Assembly (NCBI GenBank): GCA_963775315.1
Contig: CAVZIN010000012.1
Location: 186,001-250,000, forward strand
From: CAWGHZ01 sp963775315
GTDB lineage: Bacteria; Pseudomonadota; Alphaproteobacteria; MPNO01; DASWLB01
Reading direction: 5' to 3'
Length of the DNA stretch: 64,000 nt
Made by a program: the position numbers and the translations under genes. This document shows, in pieces, positions 20,270 to 28,537 of the stretch (position 1 is the stretch's first letter; each line of letters opens with the position of its first letter). Under the pieces are notes generated by a model. That model did not search any database. It saw nothing but the letters and a program-made list of their open reading frames with translations, and was not told where the DNA came from.

Positions 20270-20499
20270 GGGGGTTCCGGTGCGTGCAGGGACCACGCCT
20301 TGGGTCAACTCACCGAATCACCGGTTGGTCTTGTGGGGTGCCTGCGACCTGAACGGGCCGCCGCGTTTCTTGGGTGAGGGGAGCTGGTTCGGTCGAAGAA
20401 ACCGCCAATGCGCGTTCATCAGCATTAGCGAAATGGGCTCGGCAAGTCAATTGGCCTTTCCCTGTCGCCCTTTCAAGCGGGCCCGGAAAATTTTGCCGG

Positions 20500-20946
20500 T
20501 CAGAAGGGCTTCACCACGACGAAGACGACGATCCCGATCATCAGGAGCGTCGGCACCTCGTTCATCGCCCGATAGAACTTGGCCGGCCGCACGTTCCGGT
20601 CGGCCGCGAAGTCGCGCCGCCAGCGGGCGAACAGCCCGTGCACGCCGGTGAGAAGCGCGACGAAGGCGAGCTTCGCCCAGATCCAGCCCATGCCCCAGTT
20701 CACCAGGCCGGGGATCGAGGCCAGCAGGCCGCCGAACAGGATCGTCGCCACCATCGCCGGGTTGACGATGGCGCGGAGAAGCCGCCGCTCCATCACCTTC
20801 AGCATCTCGGAGGCGGGCGAGCCGGCCGGCGCGGCGCAGTGATACACGTAAAGCCGTGGCAGATAGAGCATCCCGGCCATCCAGGCGATCAGGCTGACGA
20901 TGTGCAGCGCCTTCAGCCACAGCACGTAGGGGGCAAGGAAGCTCAT
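20500..20946 (-). CDS. hemJ: Protoporphyrinogen oxidase HemJ
   Basis: A 148-residue integral membrane protein with about four hydrophobic segments. It has the HemJ hallmarks LWLKALHIVSLIAWMAGMLYLPRLYVYH, where the histidine is thought to bind heme, and WIWAKLAFVALLTGVHG with RPAKFYRAMNEVPTLLM. HemJ oxidises protoporphyrinogen IX to protoporphyrin IX, the step before ferrochelatase. The ATG overlaps the hemH stop by four bases, so both late heme steps are translationally coupled. Confidence 0.95.
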   Translation of the reverse strand: MSFLAPYVLWLKALHIVSLIAWMAGMLYLPRLYVYHCAAPAGSPASEMLKVMERRLLRAIVNPAMVATILFGGLLASIPGLVNWGMGWIWAKLAFVALLTGVHGLFARWRRDFAADRNVRPAKFYRAMNEVPTLLMIGIVVFVVVKPF

Positions 20947-21992
20947 CTCGGCACCGGCCCCAGCGCGTGGCACGGGCATTCGGACCAGCGAGCCCCGCAC
21001 GAAGCCGCCGAATCGCCGGGCCGGGTCGAACCGGCGGGGAAGGATTCGGCCGCCCGCACCAGCCGGGCGAGGCCGGCGATGAAGTCGGGATCGATGCCCA
21101 CCGTCGGCGCGCGCACATAGGCGGGCGCGCCCTCCCGCTCGGCCAGCTCGCGATAATCCATGTCGAGCTCGACCAGCGTCTCGGAATGCTCGGACACGAA
21201 CGCGACCGGCACCACCACCACCGGCCGCTTCGCCCGCGCGACCTCGGCGATCACGTCCTGGGTGTAGGGCTTCAGCCACTCCAGCGGCCCGATCCGGCTC
21301 TGGTAGCAGACGACGTGGTCGAGATCCGGCACGTCCAGCGCGCGCACCACCTCGGCGACGCAGCGTTCGACCTGGTCGGCATAGGGATCGCCCTGGTCGA
21401 CGAACTTCTTCGGCAATCCGTGCGCGGAGAACAGCACGCGCGGCTTCCCGTGTGGCGCGGCTTCGGCGAGCGCGGCGCGCGTCCGATGCACCAGCGCAAG
21501 AACGAAGCCGGGCTCGGTCGGGTAGCAGCAGACGGCGGTCGTCGGCGCGTGAAGGCCCGCCTTCGCTGCCGCGGCACGCCATGCCGAGAGCGACGATGCG
21601 GTCGTGGTGGTCGAGAATTGCGGATAGAGCGGCAGCAGCACGACGCGGTCGGGCGCGAACGCCACGACCTCGCGCACCGCCGCCTCGGTCAGCGGATTCC
21701 AGTACCGCATGGCGATGAAGGCACGGGTGCCGTCGCCGAGCGCCGCTTCCAGCGCGCGCGCCTGCGCCTCCGTCTCCGGCACGATGGGCGAGCCGCCCCC
21801 GATACGGGCGTAGATGTGCTGCGCCGCCTTGGCGCGCCGCCCCGCGATCAGCCGTGCCAGCGCCCAGCGCACCGGCCCTGGCGCCCGCACGATCTGCGGA
21901 TCGGAGAACAGGTTGATCAGGAATGGCTTCACGGCGGCGGGCTCGTCCGGCCCGCCCAGGTTGAACAACACGACCGCGGTACGCGCCATCAT
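20943..21992 (-). CDS. hemH: Ferrochelatase
   Basis: A 349-residue enzyme that inserts ferrous iron into protoporphyrin IX. Conserved parts are VLFNLGGPDEPAAVKPFL, MRYWNPLTEAAV, LLPLYPQFSTTTTASS, VLFSAHGLPKKFVDQGDPY with the catalytic-loop histidine, and FVSEHSETLVELDMDY. The start is an ATG-ATG pair at 21992/21989 overlapping the hemE stop. The C-terminus is extended past the catalytic domain and ends CGARWSECPCHALGPVPR, with three cysteines. Some ferrochelatases carry an iron-sulfur cluster near the C-terminus, but three of the ligands here would be very close together, so this is only a hint. Confidence 0.96.
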   Translation of the reverse strand: MMARTAVVLFNLGGPDEPAAVKPFLINLFSDPQIVRAPGPVRWALARLIAGRRAKAAQHIYARIGGGSPIVPETEAQARALEAALGDGTRAFIAMRYWNPLTEAAVREVVAFAPDRVVLLPLYPQFSTTTTASSLSAWRAAAAKAGLHAPTTAVCCYPTEPGFVLALVHRTRAALAEAAPHGKPRVLFSAHGLPKKFVDQGDPYADQVERCVAEVVRALDVPDLDHVVCYQSRIGPLEWLKPYTQDVIAEVARAKRPVVVVPVAFVSEHSETLVELDMDYRELAEREGAPAYVRAPTVGIDPDFIAGLARLVRAAESFPAGSTRPGDSAASCGARWSECPCHALGPVPR

Positions 21993-23029
21993 GCCTTGCC
22001 GCGCACAAGCGCGACCAGCTCGGCCACATGGTCGGGCGGCGTGTCGGGCGTCACCCCGTGCCCCAGGTTGAACACCCATGGCCCGCCGCCCAGCGCTCCT
22101 TTGAGCCGCATGACCTCGTCGGTCATCGCCCGCCCGCCGGCGACCAGAAGCACCGGATCCAGATTGCCCTGCACCGTCCAGCGCGGCTGCAGCCGGTCCT
22201 GCGCCCACCCGGCCGGCATCGCGGAATCGATGCTGACCGCCGAAACGGCCGTACGCTCGGCATATTCCACGGCGCGAAGCCCGCAGCCGCGCGGAAAGCC
22301 GATCACCGGCACGTCGGGACGTGCCTCCCGAAGACCCCGCACGATCTCCACCGTCGGCGCGATGGACCAGCGGTCGAACGCCCCGGCGGGCAGCGCCCCC
22401 GCCCAGCTGTCGAAAATCTGCACCGCCTCCGCCCCGGCTGCGATCTGCGCGGAAAGGTGCGCTATCGTGGCTTCGACCAGAATGTCGATCAGCCGGCCGA
22501 ACGCATCGGGTCGGGTCAACGCCCAGCGCTTCGCCTTGGCGAAGTCGCGGCTGCCGCGCCCCTCGATCATGTAGGCGGCGACGGTCCAGGGCGCGCCCGC
22601 GAAACCGATCAGCGCCGTCTCGCGCGGCAGCGTGTCCGCCACCTTCGCCGCCGCCTGGTAGACCGGCGCCAGCCGCTCCGTCATCCCGTCCAACGACAGG
22701 CGGGCGATGCCCGCTTCGTCCACGATCGGGTCCAGAACCGGGCCGATCCCCTCGCGGAAATTCACCTCCTGGCCCAGCGCGTCGGGGATCACCAGGATAT
22801 CGGAGAACAGGATCGCGGCATCGAGCTCGAACCGGCGCACCGGCTGCAGCGTCACCTCGGCGGCGAGCGACGGCGCGTAGCACAGATCGAGGAAGCCGCC
22901 GACCTCTGCGCGCAGCTTGCGGTACTCGGGCAGGTACCGGCCGGCCTGGCGCATCAGCCAGATGGGCGGGGTCTCCGTCCGCTCGTGACGCAGCGCGCGC
23001 AGCAGGGGTTTGACGGTATCGGGGGCCAC
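21989..23029 (-). CDS. hemE: Uroporphyrinogen decarboxylase
   Basis: A 346-residue enzyme converting uroporphyrinogen III to coproporphyrinogen III. The signature PPIWLMRQAGRYLPEYRKLR lies at the N-terminus, followed by the second family block AAILFSDILVIPDALG with the catalytic aspartate, then FAGAPWTVAAYMIEGRGS and WVFNLGHGVTPDTPPDHV. The start is a GTG at 23029. This gene borders the candidate origin, the classical position in Caulobacter and Rickettsia. It heads the hemE-hemH-hemJ cluster transcribed away from the origin. Confidence 0.97.
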   Translation of the reverse strand: MAPDTVKPLLRALRHERTETPPIWLMRQAGRYLPEYRKLRAEVGGFLDLCYAPSLAAEVTLQPVRRFELDAAILFSDILVIPDALGQEVNFREGIGPVLDPIVDEAGIARLSLDGMTERLAPVYQAAAKVADTLPRETALIGFAGAPWTVAAYMIEGRGSRDFAKAKRWALTRPDAFGRLIDILVEATIAHLSAQIAAGAEAVQIFDSWAGALPAGAFDRWSIAPTVEIVRGLREARPDVPVIGFPRGCGLRAVEYAERTAVSAVSIDSAMPAGWAQDRLQPRWTVQGNLDPVLLVAGGRAMTDEVMRLKGALGGGPWVFNLGHGVTPDTPPDHVAELVALVRGKA

Positions 23030-23363
23030 TTATTCGTCCGGAAGGCTCTCGCCACTCTTACCTTCTTTATAGAATCTTAAAAAGGTGGTTGCTGTAGTAG
23101 CGCGGTGAATCGTGGGGATTGGCAAATCTCCCCAGATTCGTCCACGAGGCGGCGTCCTGCGGGAAAACCGTGGCGCCGCCTCTGGGCCCTTCCCATGCGT
23201 TGCGCCCATCCGGCGCCCCTTCACGCGTTCCATCCATTCCGTCGTCAACAGGGACCGCGTCATGGGGATAGCGAGGATAATCGATCGGCGTCCCCAACCG
23301 TGGATAACCCCATCGACAGGCTCCGCCGCTGGGGATGGGCTTCTGGCCAAGGAGGGTGGTTTC
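23030..23363. other. Candidate chromosomal replication origin (oriC)
   Basis: A 334-bp gene-free gap between divergent hemE and ppsR, which is the oriC location in Caulobacter and Rickettsia. Seen inside: one near-consensus DnaA box; five copies of the weak-box core TCCCCA on either strand (23113-23118, 23129-23134, 23263-23268, 23291-23296, 23330-23335); three GANTC methylation sites (23072, 23107, 23135); and an AT-rich patch at about 23055-23100 next to hemE that could unwind. The promoters for hemE and ppsR must also be here. No full CtrA site (TTAA-N7-TTAA) was found. Confidence 0.8.
23299..23307 (-). promoter_or_regulatory. DnaA box in oriC
   Basis: Reads TTATCCACG on the minus strand, one mismatch at the last position from the TTATCCACA consensus. 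It is flanked by TCCCCA elements on both sides. Confidence 0.75.
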
Positions 23364-24254
23364 ATGGCACATTCCGAAAGGGCCGAGTTGTCCCCGGAAC
23401 CCCCAATGACCGGCACCGATTCGAGCGCACCTTTCCACATCCATCTCGTGTCCGACGCGACGGGGGAAACCCTGCATAACGTCGCGCGCGCCTGCCTCGC
23501 CCAGTTCGAGGGCGTGCCGGTGCAGGAGCATTTGTGGCCGCTCGTCCGCACCGAAGCCACGCTGAACCTGGTGCTCGACCACGTGCGCTCGCACCCGGGC
23601 ATCGTGATCTATACGATGGTGAACACCAAGCTGCGGACCGAACTCAGGCGCGAATGCGCACGGGTCGGCGTCCGCACGGTTTCGGTGCTCGAGCCGGTGA
23701 TGCGCGCCCTCACCGGCCTGTTCGGGACCGGCGGCACGAACCAGCCGGGCCGCCAGCATGCGCTCGATGCCGACTATTTCCATCGCATCGAGGCGATGGA
23801 CTACGTGCTCAACCATGACGACGGCCAGGCTGCCGGCGGGCTGGAGCATGCCGACGTCATCTTGGTCGGAGTGTCGCGCACCTCGAAGACGCCGACCTCG
23901 ATCTACCTCGCCAATCGCGGCGTGAGGGTCGCGAACGTGCCGTTCGTGCCCAACATCCCGCTGCCGCCCCAGCTTACCGAGCTGAAGGGGCCGCTGATCG
24001 TCGGGCTGACCAGCGCGCCCGATCGGCTGGTCCAGCTTCGCCGCAACCGCCTCCTGATGCTCAAACAGGACGAGCACACCGACTATGTCGACCTCGAGGA
24101 GGTGAAGCGCGAGGTTGCCGAGGCCCGGCGCATGTTCTCCAGGAACGCGTGGCCGGTGATCGACGTCACCCGTCGCTCGATCGAGGAGACGGCGGCCGCC
24201 ATCCTTCAGCTCCTCGCCGCCCATCACGAGCGCCAGTCCGCGCCGGTCGAGTAG
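23364..24254 (+). CDS. ppsR: Kinase/pyrophosphorylase, pyruvate-phosphate dikinase or PEP synthase regulator
   Basis: A 296-residue DUF299 protein. It controls PEP synthase or pyruvate phosphate dikinase by ADP-dependent phosphorylation and Pi-dependent dephosphorylation of a threonine. The nucleotide loop GVSRTSKTPTSIYLANRG is at about 169-186, and FHIHLVSDATGETLHNVAR opens the domain. The ATG at 23364 was chosen because AAGGAGGGTG precedes it at ideal spacing. The same gene is the first one right of the origin in Caulobacter and Rickettsia. The target enzyme is not in the window. Confidence 0.94.
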   Translation: MAHSERAELSPEPPMTGTDSSAPFHIHLVSDATGETLHNVARACLAQFEGVPVQEHLWPLVRTEATLNLVLDHVRSHPGIVIYTMVNTKLRTELRRECARVGVRTVSVLEPVMRALTGLFGTGGTNQPGRQHALDADYFHRIEAMDYVLNHDDGQAAGGLEHADVILVGVSRTSKTPTSIYLANRGVRVANVPFVPNIPLPPQLTELKGPLIVGLTSAPDRLVQLRRNRLLMLKQDEHTDYVDLEEVKREVAEARRMFSRNAWPVIDVTRRSIEETAAAILQLLAAHHERQSAPVE

Positions 24255-24300
24255 CGCGGGCCTTTCGCCCCGCAGCGACTCGGTCTAGTTTGCCGCCGCC

Positions 24301-24948
24301 ATGGCCGATCCTTCCGTCCTTGCCGCCGACGCCGCGCCGGTGCCGCTCGCTCTCGAACCGATCGTGCTCGCCTCGGCCAGCACCGCGCGCCGCGCCATGC
24401 TCGCCGGCGCCGGCGTCGCGTTCGAGGTGACGGTCGCGCGAATCGACGAGACTGCCGTGCGCGAGACCTTGCGCGCCGAGGGGGCGGACGCGACCGAGAC
24501 GGCTGCCCGGCTCGCCGAGGTCAAGGCCCGCGCGGTCGCCCAGTTGCGGCCGGGCCGGCTGGTCGTCGGCGCGGATCAGGTTCTCGAATGCGGAGGCGCG
24601 GCCTATGACAAGCCGGTCGACCGCGCCGATGCGCGCCGCCAGCTCGCCACCCTCTCCGGACGGTCGCACCGGTTGATCAGCGCCGCCTGCGCGATCTGCG
24701 ACGGCACGGTGGAATGGTCGCAAACCGCTTCCGCCACCCTTCACGTGCGCCGGCTGGAGGCCACGTTCATCGAGCGCTACCTCGACGCTGTCGGCCCGCG
24801 CGCCCTCGCCTCGCCCGGGGCCTATCAGGTCGAGGCCGAGGGGGCCCAGCTCTTCGCCCGCATCGAGGGCGACCATTTCACCATCCTCGGAATGCCGTTG
24901 CTGCCGCTTCTCGAGTTCCTGCGCGCGCGGCGGGCGATCGCGTCGTGA
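24301..24948 (+). CDS. maf: Maf-family nucleoside triphosphate pyrophosphatase
   Basis: A 215-residue Maf-like protein. Family members hydrolyse non-canonical or modified nucleoside triphosphates to monophosphates. The opening VLASASTARRAMLAGAGV contains the SAS-x-x-R phosphate loop. RLVVGADQVLECGG carries the catalytic aspartate region, and SGRSHRLISAA and SPGAYQVEAEGAQLFARIEGD follow. The second gene right of the origin, as in Caulobacter. aroE overlaps its stop by GTGA. The first 20 residues form an extra, poorly conserved N-terminus. Confidence 0.93.
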   Translation: MADPSVLAADAAPVPLALEPIVLASASTARRAMLAGAGVAFEVTVARIDETAVRETLRAEGADATETAARLAEVKARAVAQLRPGRLVVGADQVLECGGAAYDKPVDRADARRQLATLSGRSHRLISAACAICDGTVEWSQTASATLHVRRLEATFIERYLDAVGPRALASPGAYQVEAEGAQLFARIEGDHFTILGMPLLPLLEFLRARRAIAS

Positions 24949-25787
24949 CCAACTCGGCGCGGGCGCGCGTCGCCGGCGTGATGGGCTGGCCGGTTGCGCA
25001 TTCGCTGTCGCCGCGACTGCACGGCTACTGGCTGGAACGGTACGGCATCGACGGCGCCTACGTGCCGCTGCCGGTCGCGCGCGAGCATTTCGGCGGTTCC
25101 TTGCGGTCGCTGGCGTATCTCGGATTCGCGGGGGTCAACGTCACGGTGCCGCACAAGGAGGCGGCGCTGGCGACGGTCGACCGCGCGGACGAGGCGGCAC
25201 GGCGCATCGGCGCGATCAACATGGTGACGTTCGCCGCCGACGGCACGATGGAGGGGCGCAACACCGACGTCTACGGTTTCGCGGAAAGCCTGCGCGCTGC
25301 CTGCCCCGGCTGGTCGGTCGCAGGGAAGCGCGCGCTGGTGCTGGGTGCCGGCGGTGCGGCGCGCGCGGTGGTGGCGGCGCTCGCCGATCAGGGCGCGGCG
25401 GAGATCCGCGTCGCCAACCGCACGATTGCGCGGGCCGAGACGCTGGCGGCTGCCCACAGCGGCGCGGTAACGCCCCTCGCCTGGGATGCGCGCGAGCGGG
25501 CGCTGGGGGGCGCCGCCCTCCTCGTCAACACCACCGTGCTGGGGATGCAGGGCAAGGCGCCGCTCGAAATTGACCTCGCCGCCCTTCCAGTCGATGCCGT
25601 CGTCTGCGACATCGTCTACGCACCGCTCGAGACCGCGCTGCTCAAGGCGGCGGCGGCGCGCGGCAACCGCACGGTCGACGGGCTCGGCATGCTGCTGCAT
25701 CAGGCGCGCCCCGCCTTCGCGACTTGGTTCGGGCGCGATCCCGAGGTGACGGCGGAGCTTCGCGATTTCGTCCTCGCGGGGCGGTGA
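24945..25787 (+). CDS. aroE: Shikimate dehydrogenase
   Basis: A 280-residue enzyme reducing 3-dehydroshikimate with NADPH in aromatic amino-acid synthesis. Substrate-binding HSLSPRLHGYWL is at residues 19-30, and the catalytic lysine is K71 in GVNVTVPHKEAAL. The NADP fold is VLGAGGAARAVVAALADQG, followed by VANRTIARAE. The end has VDGLGMLLHQARPAFATWFG. The GTG start at 24945 overlaps maf (GTGA). The stop overlaps coaE by one base. Confidence 0.97.
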   Translation: MTNSARARVAGVMGWPVAHSLSPRLHGYWLERYGIDGAYVPLPVAREHFGGSLRSLAYLGFAGVNVTVPHKEAALATVDRADEAARRIGAINMVTFAADGTMEGRNTDVYGFAESLRAACPGWSVAGKRALVLGAGGAARAVVAALADQGAAEIRVANRTIARAETLAAAHSGAVTPLAWDARERALGGAALLVNTTVLGMQGKAPLEIDLAALPVDAVVCDIVYAPLETALLKAAAARGNRTVDGLGMLLHQARPAFATWFGRDPEVTAELRDFVLAGR

Positions 25788-26428
25788 TGTTCGTCCTCGG
25801 CCTCACCGGCTCGATCGGCATGGGGAAATCGACGGCGGCCGAGATGCTGCGACGCCTCGGCATCCCGGTTCAGGCGGCCGACGCGGTGGTCCACGAGTTG
25901 TACGCGCCGGGCGGCGCCGCGGTGCGTCCCGTGGCCGCCGCCTTCCCCGGCGTCACCGATGCTGCCGGAGGGATCGATCGCGCCGCGCTGTCGCGCCGGG
26001 TGATCGGCGACAAGGCGGCGCTCGCAAAGCTGGAGCGTATCGTCCACCCGCTGGTCGGAACGGCGCGCGACGAGTTTCTGCGCGCGATGGCGCGGCGCGG
26101 CGAACGGCTGGTCGTGCTCGACATCCCGCTGATGTTCGAGGGCGGGCTCGAACGGTTCTGCGACTCGGTGATCGTGGTCAGCGCGCCGCGCTTCGTGCAG
26201 GAAGCGCGCGTGATGGCCCGGCCGGGCATGACGGCGGACAAGCTCGCCCGCCTGCTCGCCCAGCAGATGCCCGATGCCGAGAAGCGCGGGCGCGCGGATT
26301 TCGTCGTTCCGACGGGCGCCGGGCGCAACCACACCTTGCGGCGACTTAAGGAAATCGTCGAAGATGTGGGGAGTCGCCGGCCGTTGCCCGGTCCACCGGG
26401 CGGGCGCCGCCGCCGTCGCAGGGGGTGA
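25787..26428 (+). CDS. coaE: Dephospho-CoA kinase
   Basis: A 213-residue P-loop kinase for the last step of coenzyme A synthesis, phosphorylating the 3'-hydroxyl of dephospho-CoA. The P-loop GLTGSIGMGKSTAAEMLRRLG starts at residue 5. DADxxxH-like AADAVVHELY and VLDIPLMFEGGLERFCDSVIVV follow. The C-terminus is basic (GGRRRRRRG) and reaches almost to the dnaQ start one base later. The stop/start overlap TGATG with aroE shows tight coupling. Confidence 0.96.
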   Translation: MFVLGLTGSIGMGKSTAAEMLRRLGIPVQAADAVVHELYAPGGAAVRPVAAAFPGVTDAAGGIDRAALSRRVIGDKAALAKLERIVHPLVGTARDEFLRAMARRGERLVVLDIPLMFEGGLERFCDSVIVVSAPRFVQEARVMARPGMTADKLARLLAQQMPDAEKRGRADFVVPTGAGRNHTLRRLKEIVEDVGSRRPLPGPPGGRRRRRRG

Positions 26429-26429
26429 A

Positions 26430-27101
26430 ATGCGCGAGATCGTGCTCGATACCGAGACCACGGGGCTCGATCCGGTCGTGGGCCATCGCATCGTCGAGAT
26501 CGGCTGCATCGAACTCTACAACCACGTCCCGACGGGCAAGACCTTCCACCGGCTGATCAACCCCGACCGGCCGATGCCGACCGCGGCCTTCGAGGTGCAC
26601 GGCCTCTCCGACGAGCTTCTCGCCAAGCAGCCGCGCTTCGACAAGATCGCCGACGACTTCCTGGAATTCATCGCGGACTCGCCGCTCGTCATCCACAACG
26701 CGGCGTTCGACCTCGCCTTCGTCAATGCGGAGCTCGGCAAGTGCCAGCTCGCGCCGCTGATCGAATCGCGCGCGATCGACACGGTGTCGATGGCGCGGCG
26801 CAAGTTCCCCGGCGCGCCGGCAAGCCTCGATGCGCTCTGCCGGCGCTTCGCCATCGACCTGTCGGGTCGTACCAAGCACGGCGCGCTGGTCGATGCCGAG
26901 CTTCTCGCCGCCGTCTATCTGGAGCTGCTGGGCGGGCGCCAGCCCGGCCTCGGCTTCGGGCAGGAGGCGATCAAGGTGCGTCATGCCGAGCGTCGGCGCG
27001 AGGCGCGTCCGGCGCGCCGCTTCGCGCCCTCGGCGGCCGAGCTCGCCGCTCACGCGGCGTTCGTCGCGACTCTCGCGAACCCGATCTGGACCCAGGAATA
27101 G
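26430..27101 (+). CDS. dnaQ: DNA polymerase III subunit epsilon
   Basis: A 223-residue proofreading 3'-5' exonuclease of the replicase. ExoI is IVLDTETTGLDP with D7 and E9; ExoII is LVIHNAAFDLAFVNAEL; ExoIII is HGALVDAELLAAVYLELLGG with the H-x4-D arrangement. All metal ligands of the DEDDh family are in place. Residues 180-223 form an Arg/Ala-rich tail expected to contact the polymerase. It ends 10 bp before an IS5-family insertion, which separates it from convergent secB. Confidence 0.96.
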   Translation: MREIVLDTETTGLDPVVGHRIVEIGCIELYNHVPTGKTFHRLINPDRPMPTAAFEVHGLSDELLAKQPRFDKIADDFLEFIADSPLVIHNAAFDLAFVNAELGKCQLAPLIESRAIDTVSMARRKFPGAPASLDALCRRFAIDLSGRTKHGALVDAELLAAVYLELLGGRQPGLGFGQEAIKVRHAERRREARPARRFAPSAAELAAHAAFVATLANPIWTQE

Positions 27102-27111
27102 CGCCGCGCTA

Positions 27112-27950
27112 GGTCATGTACCCATAAAGGGGATTCCCTTTATGGGCGGGGTGTGATTCAAGCTTCCAAACGGTGGGAGCTTGAAGATGGCGCGCTTCGA
27201 TTTGACCGATGCGGAATGGACGATCATCCAGCCGCTGCTGCCGAACAAGCCGCGCGGCGTGCCGCGGGTGGACGACCGGCGTGTGGTGAACGGGATCTTC
27301 CACATCCTGCGCACAGGCGCGCCGTGGCGTGACCTGCCGGAACGGTACGGCCCGTACACCACGGTCTACAATCGCTTCAACCGCTGGGCCAAAGCAGGGG
27401 TGTGGCTCAAGGTGTTCGAGGCTTTGAAGGCCGGCTCGCCCACGTCGCTTCATCTGATCGACTCCTCGATCGTGCGCGCCCACCAGCACGCGGCCGGCGG
27501 TAAAAAGGGGGCGCGGATCACGCCATCGGCCGTTCTCGTGGAGGACTGACCACCAAAATCCACGTCGTGGTGGATCGTCACGGCCTGCCTGTGCGCCTGC
27601 TGCTCACCCCCGGCCAGGCCTCGGACAAGACCACCTTCCCGGCCCTGGTCGAGGGACTGGCGCTCGCTCGTCACGTCGTTGCCGACCGCGGCTACTTCGC
27701 GGCCACCATTATCGCGCTCATCGAAGCCGCTGGCGCCTTCGCCCACATCCCGTCGCAGAGCAACGTCCGGGTCCGCCGTGTCGTTGACCGCCAGATTTAC
27801 CGCCAGCGCAACCTCGTCGAACGCTTCTTCAACCGGCTCAAGCACTTCCGGCGCATCGCCACGCGCTATGACAAGCTCGCGCGAAACTTCCTCGCCGCCG
27901 TCGCCCTCGCTTCCATACGGCTCCGCATCAACCATTATGAGTCCACGACC
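27112..27950 (+). mobile_element. IS5-family (IS427-like) insertion sequence, 839 bp
   Basis: The terminal inverted repeats are GGTCATGTACCCATAAAGG at the left and GGTCGTGGACTCATAATGG read inward at the right, 15 of 19 matching. TA flanks both sides (27110-27111, 27951-27952) and the empty site was CTAG. A perfect 11-bp stem with a 4-base loop (27121-27146) lies between the left end and the transposase, probably shielding the gene from outside readthrough. It is inserted at the secB stop codon without destroying it. Confidence 0.9.
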
Positions 27951-27953
27951 TAG
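27187..27953 (+). CDS. IS5-family transposase, two frames joined by a -1 frameshift
   Basis: The first frame (27187-27549) gives MARFDLTDAEWTIIQPLLP, RVVNGIFHILRTGAPWRDLP and the first catalytic Asp in LIDSSIVRAHQHA. The second frame carries GRSRGGLTTKIHVVVD, the second Asp in VVADRGYF and the Glu in QRNLVERFFNRLKHFRRIATRYDK. A slippery run A5G5 at 27502-27511 sits at the crossing; a -1 slip joins the frames, as is usual in the IS427 group. The stop codon TAG uses the target bases outside the element. DDE residues are complete, so it may be functional. Confidence 0.9.
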
Positions 27954-28465
27954 GCGGTGCCGCCCTGCTGCGGCGGGCCGCCGAAGATGTTCGGCTTCGC
28001 CGGCTCGTTCGCCTGCTGGCGGCGGTAGAGATCTGCGAAATCGATCGGATTGATCAAGAGCGGCGGGAAGCCACCCTCGCGCGTCGCGTCGGCGACCACG
28101 TTGCGCGCGAACGGGAACAGATGCCGCGGCCCCTCGATCAGCAGCAGAGGCTTCGTGTCCGCCTCCGACACGCCGTGTACCGCGAAGATGCCGGCAAAGG
28201 TTGCCTCGACCACGAACAGCGCCTTCTCGCCCACCTTGGCGTCGCCGCGGACGGTGAGCGACACCTCGAACACACCCTCGCCGAGCTGGCGCGCGCTCGT
28301 CGATACCTCGATGTTGACGTTCGGCCCGCCCGACTGGCCGGCCTGCTGCAACTCGTTGAAATGGTTGGGCGCCATCGGGTTCTCGAACGACAGGTCCTTC
28401 AAATACTGGGCCTGGATCGAGAGCGGAATCTGGGCGGGCTGCGCGGGCTGCTGCGGATCGGGCAT
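27950..28465 (-). CDS. secB: Protein-export chaperone SecB
   Basis: A 171-residue tetrameric chaperone that keeps preproteins unfolded and hands them to SecA. Signature parts: SIQAQYLKDLSFENPMAP, VNIEVSTSARQL, VVEATFAGIFAVHGV and LLIEGPRHLFPFARNVVADATREGGFPPLLINPIDF. The Pro/Gln/Gly-rich tail GGPPQQGGTA is typical of alphaproteobacterial SecB. ATG 28465 was chosen because GGAG lies about 10 bases upstream. Its stop codon is formed at the junction with the IS5-family element, so the gene is intact, but any native terminator has been pushed away. Confidence 0.96.
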   Translation of the reverse strand: MPDPQQPAQPAQIPLSIQAQYLKDLSFENPMAPNHFNELQQAGQSGGPNVNIEVSTSARQLGEGVFEVSLTVRGDAKVGEKALFVVEATFAGIFAVHGVSEADTKPLLLIEGPRHLFPFARNVVADATREGGFPPLLINPIDFADLYRRQQANEPAKPNIFGGPPQQGGTA

Positions 28466-28537
28466 CACGATCTCCGGTGAGGATGCGCCGTGGCTATCAC
28501 GGATCGCGGAGGGAGGCAACCGAGCCCCCCGGGCGCG

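Noticed and set aside
27121..27146. Strong hairpin taken as the dnaQ terminator
   Set aside because: It lies inside the IS5-family element, between its left end and the transposase, and lacks a T-run; it belongs to the IS.
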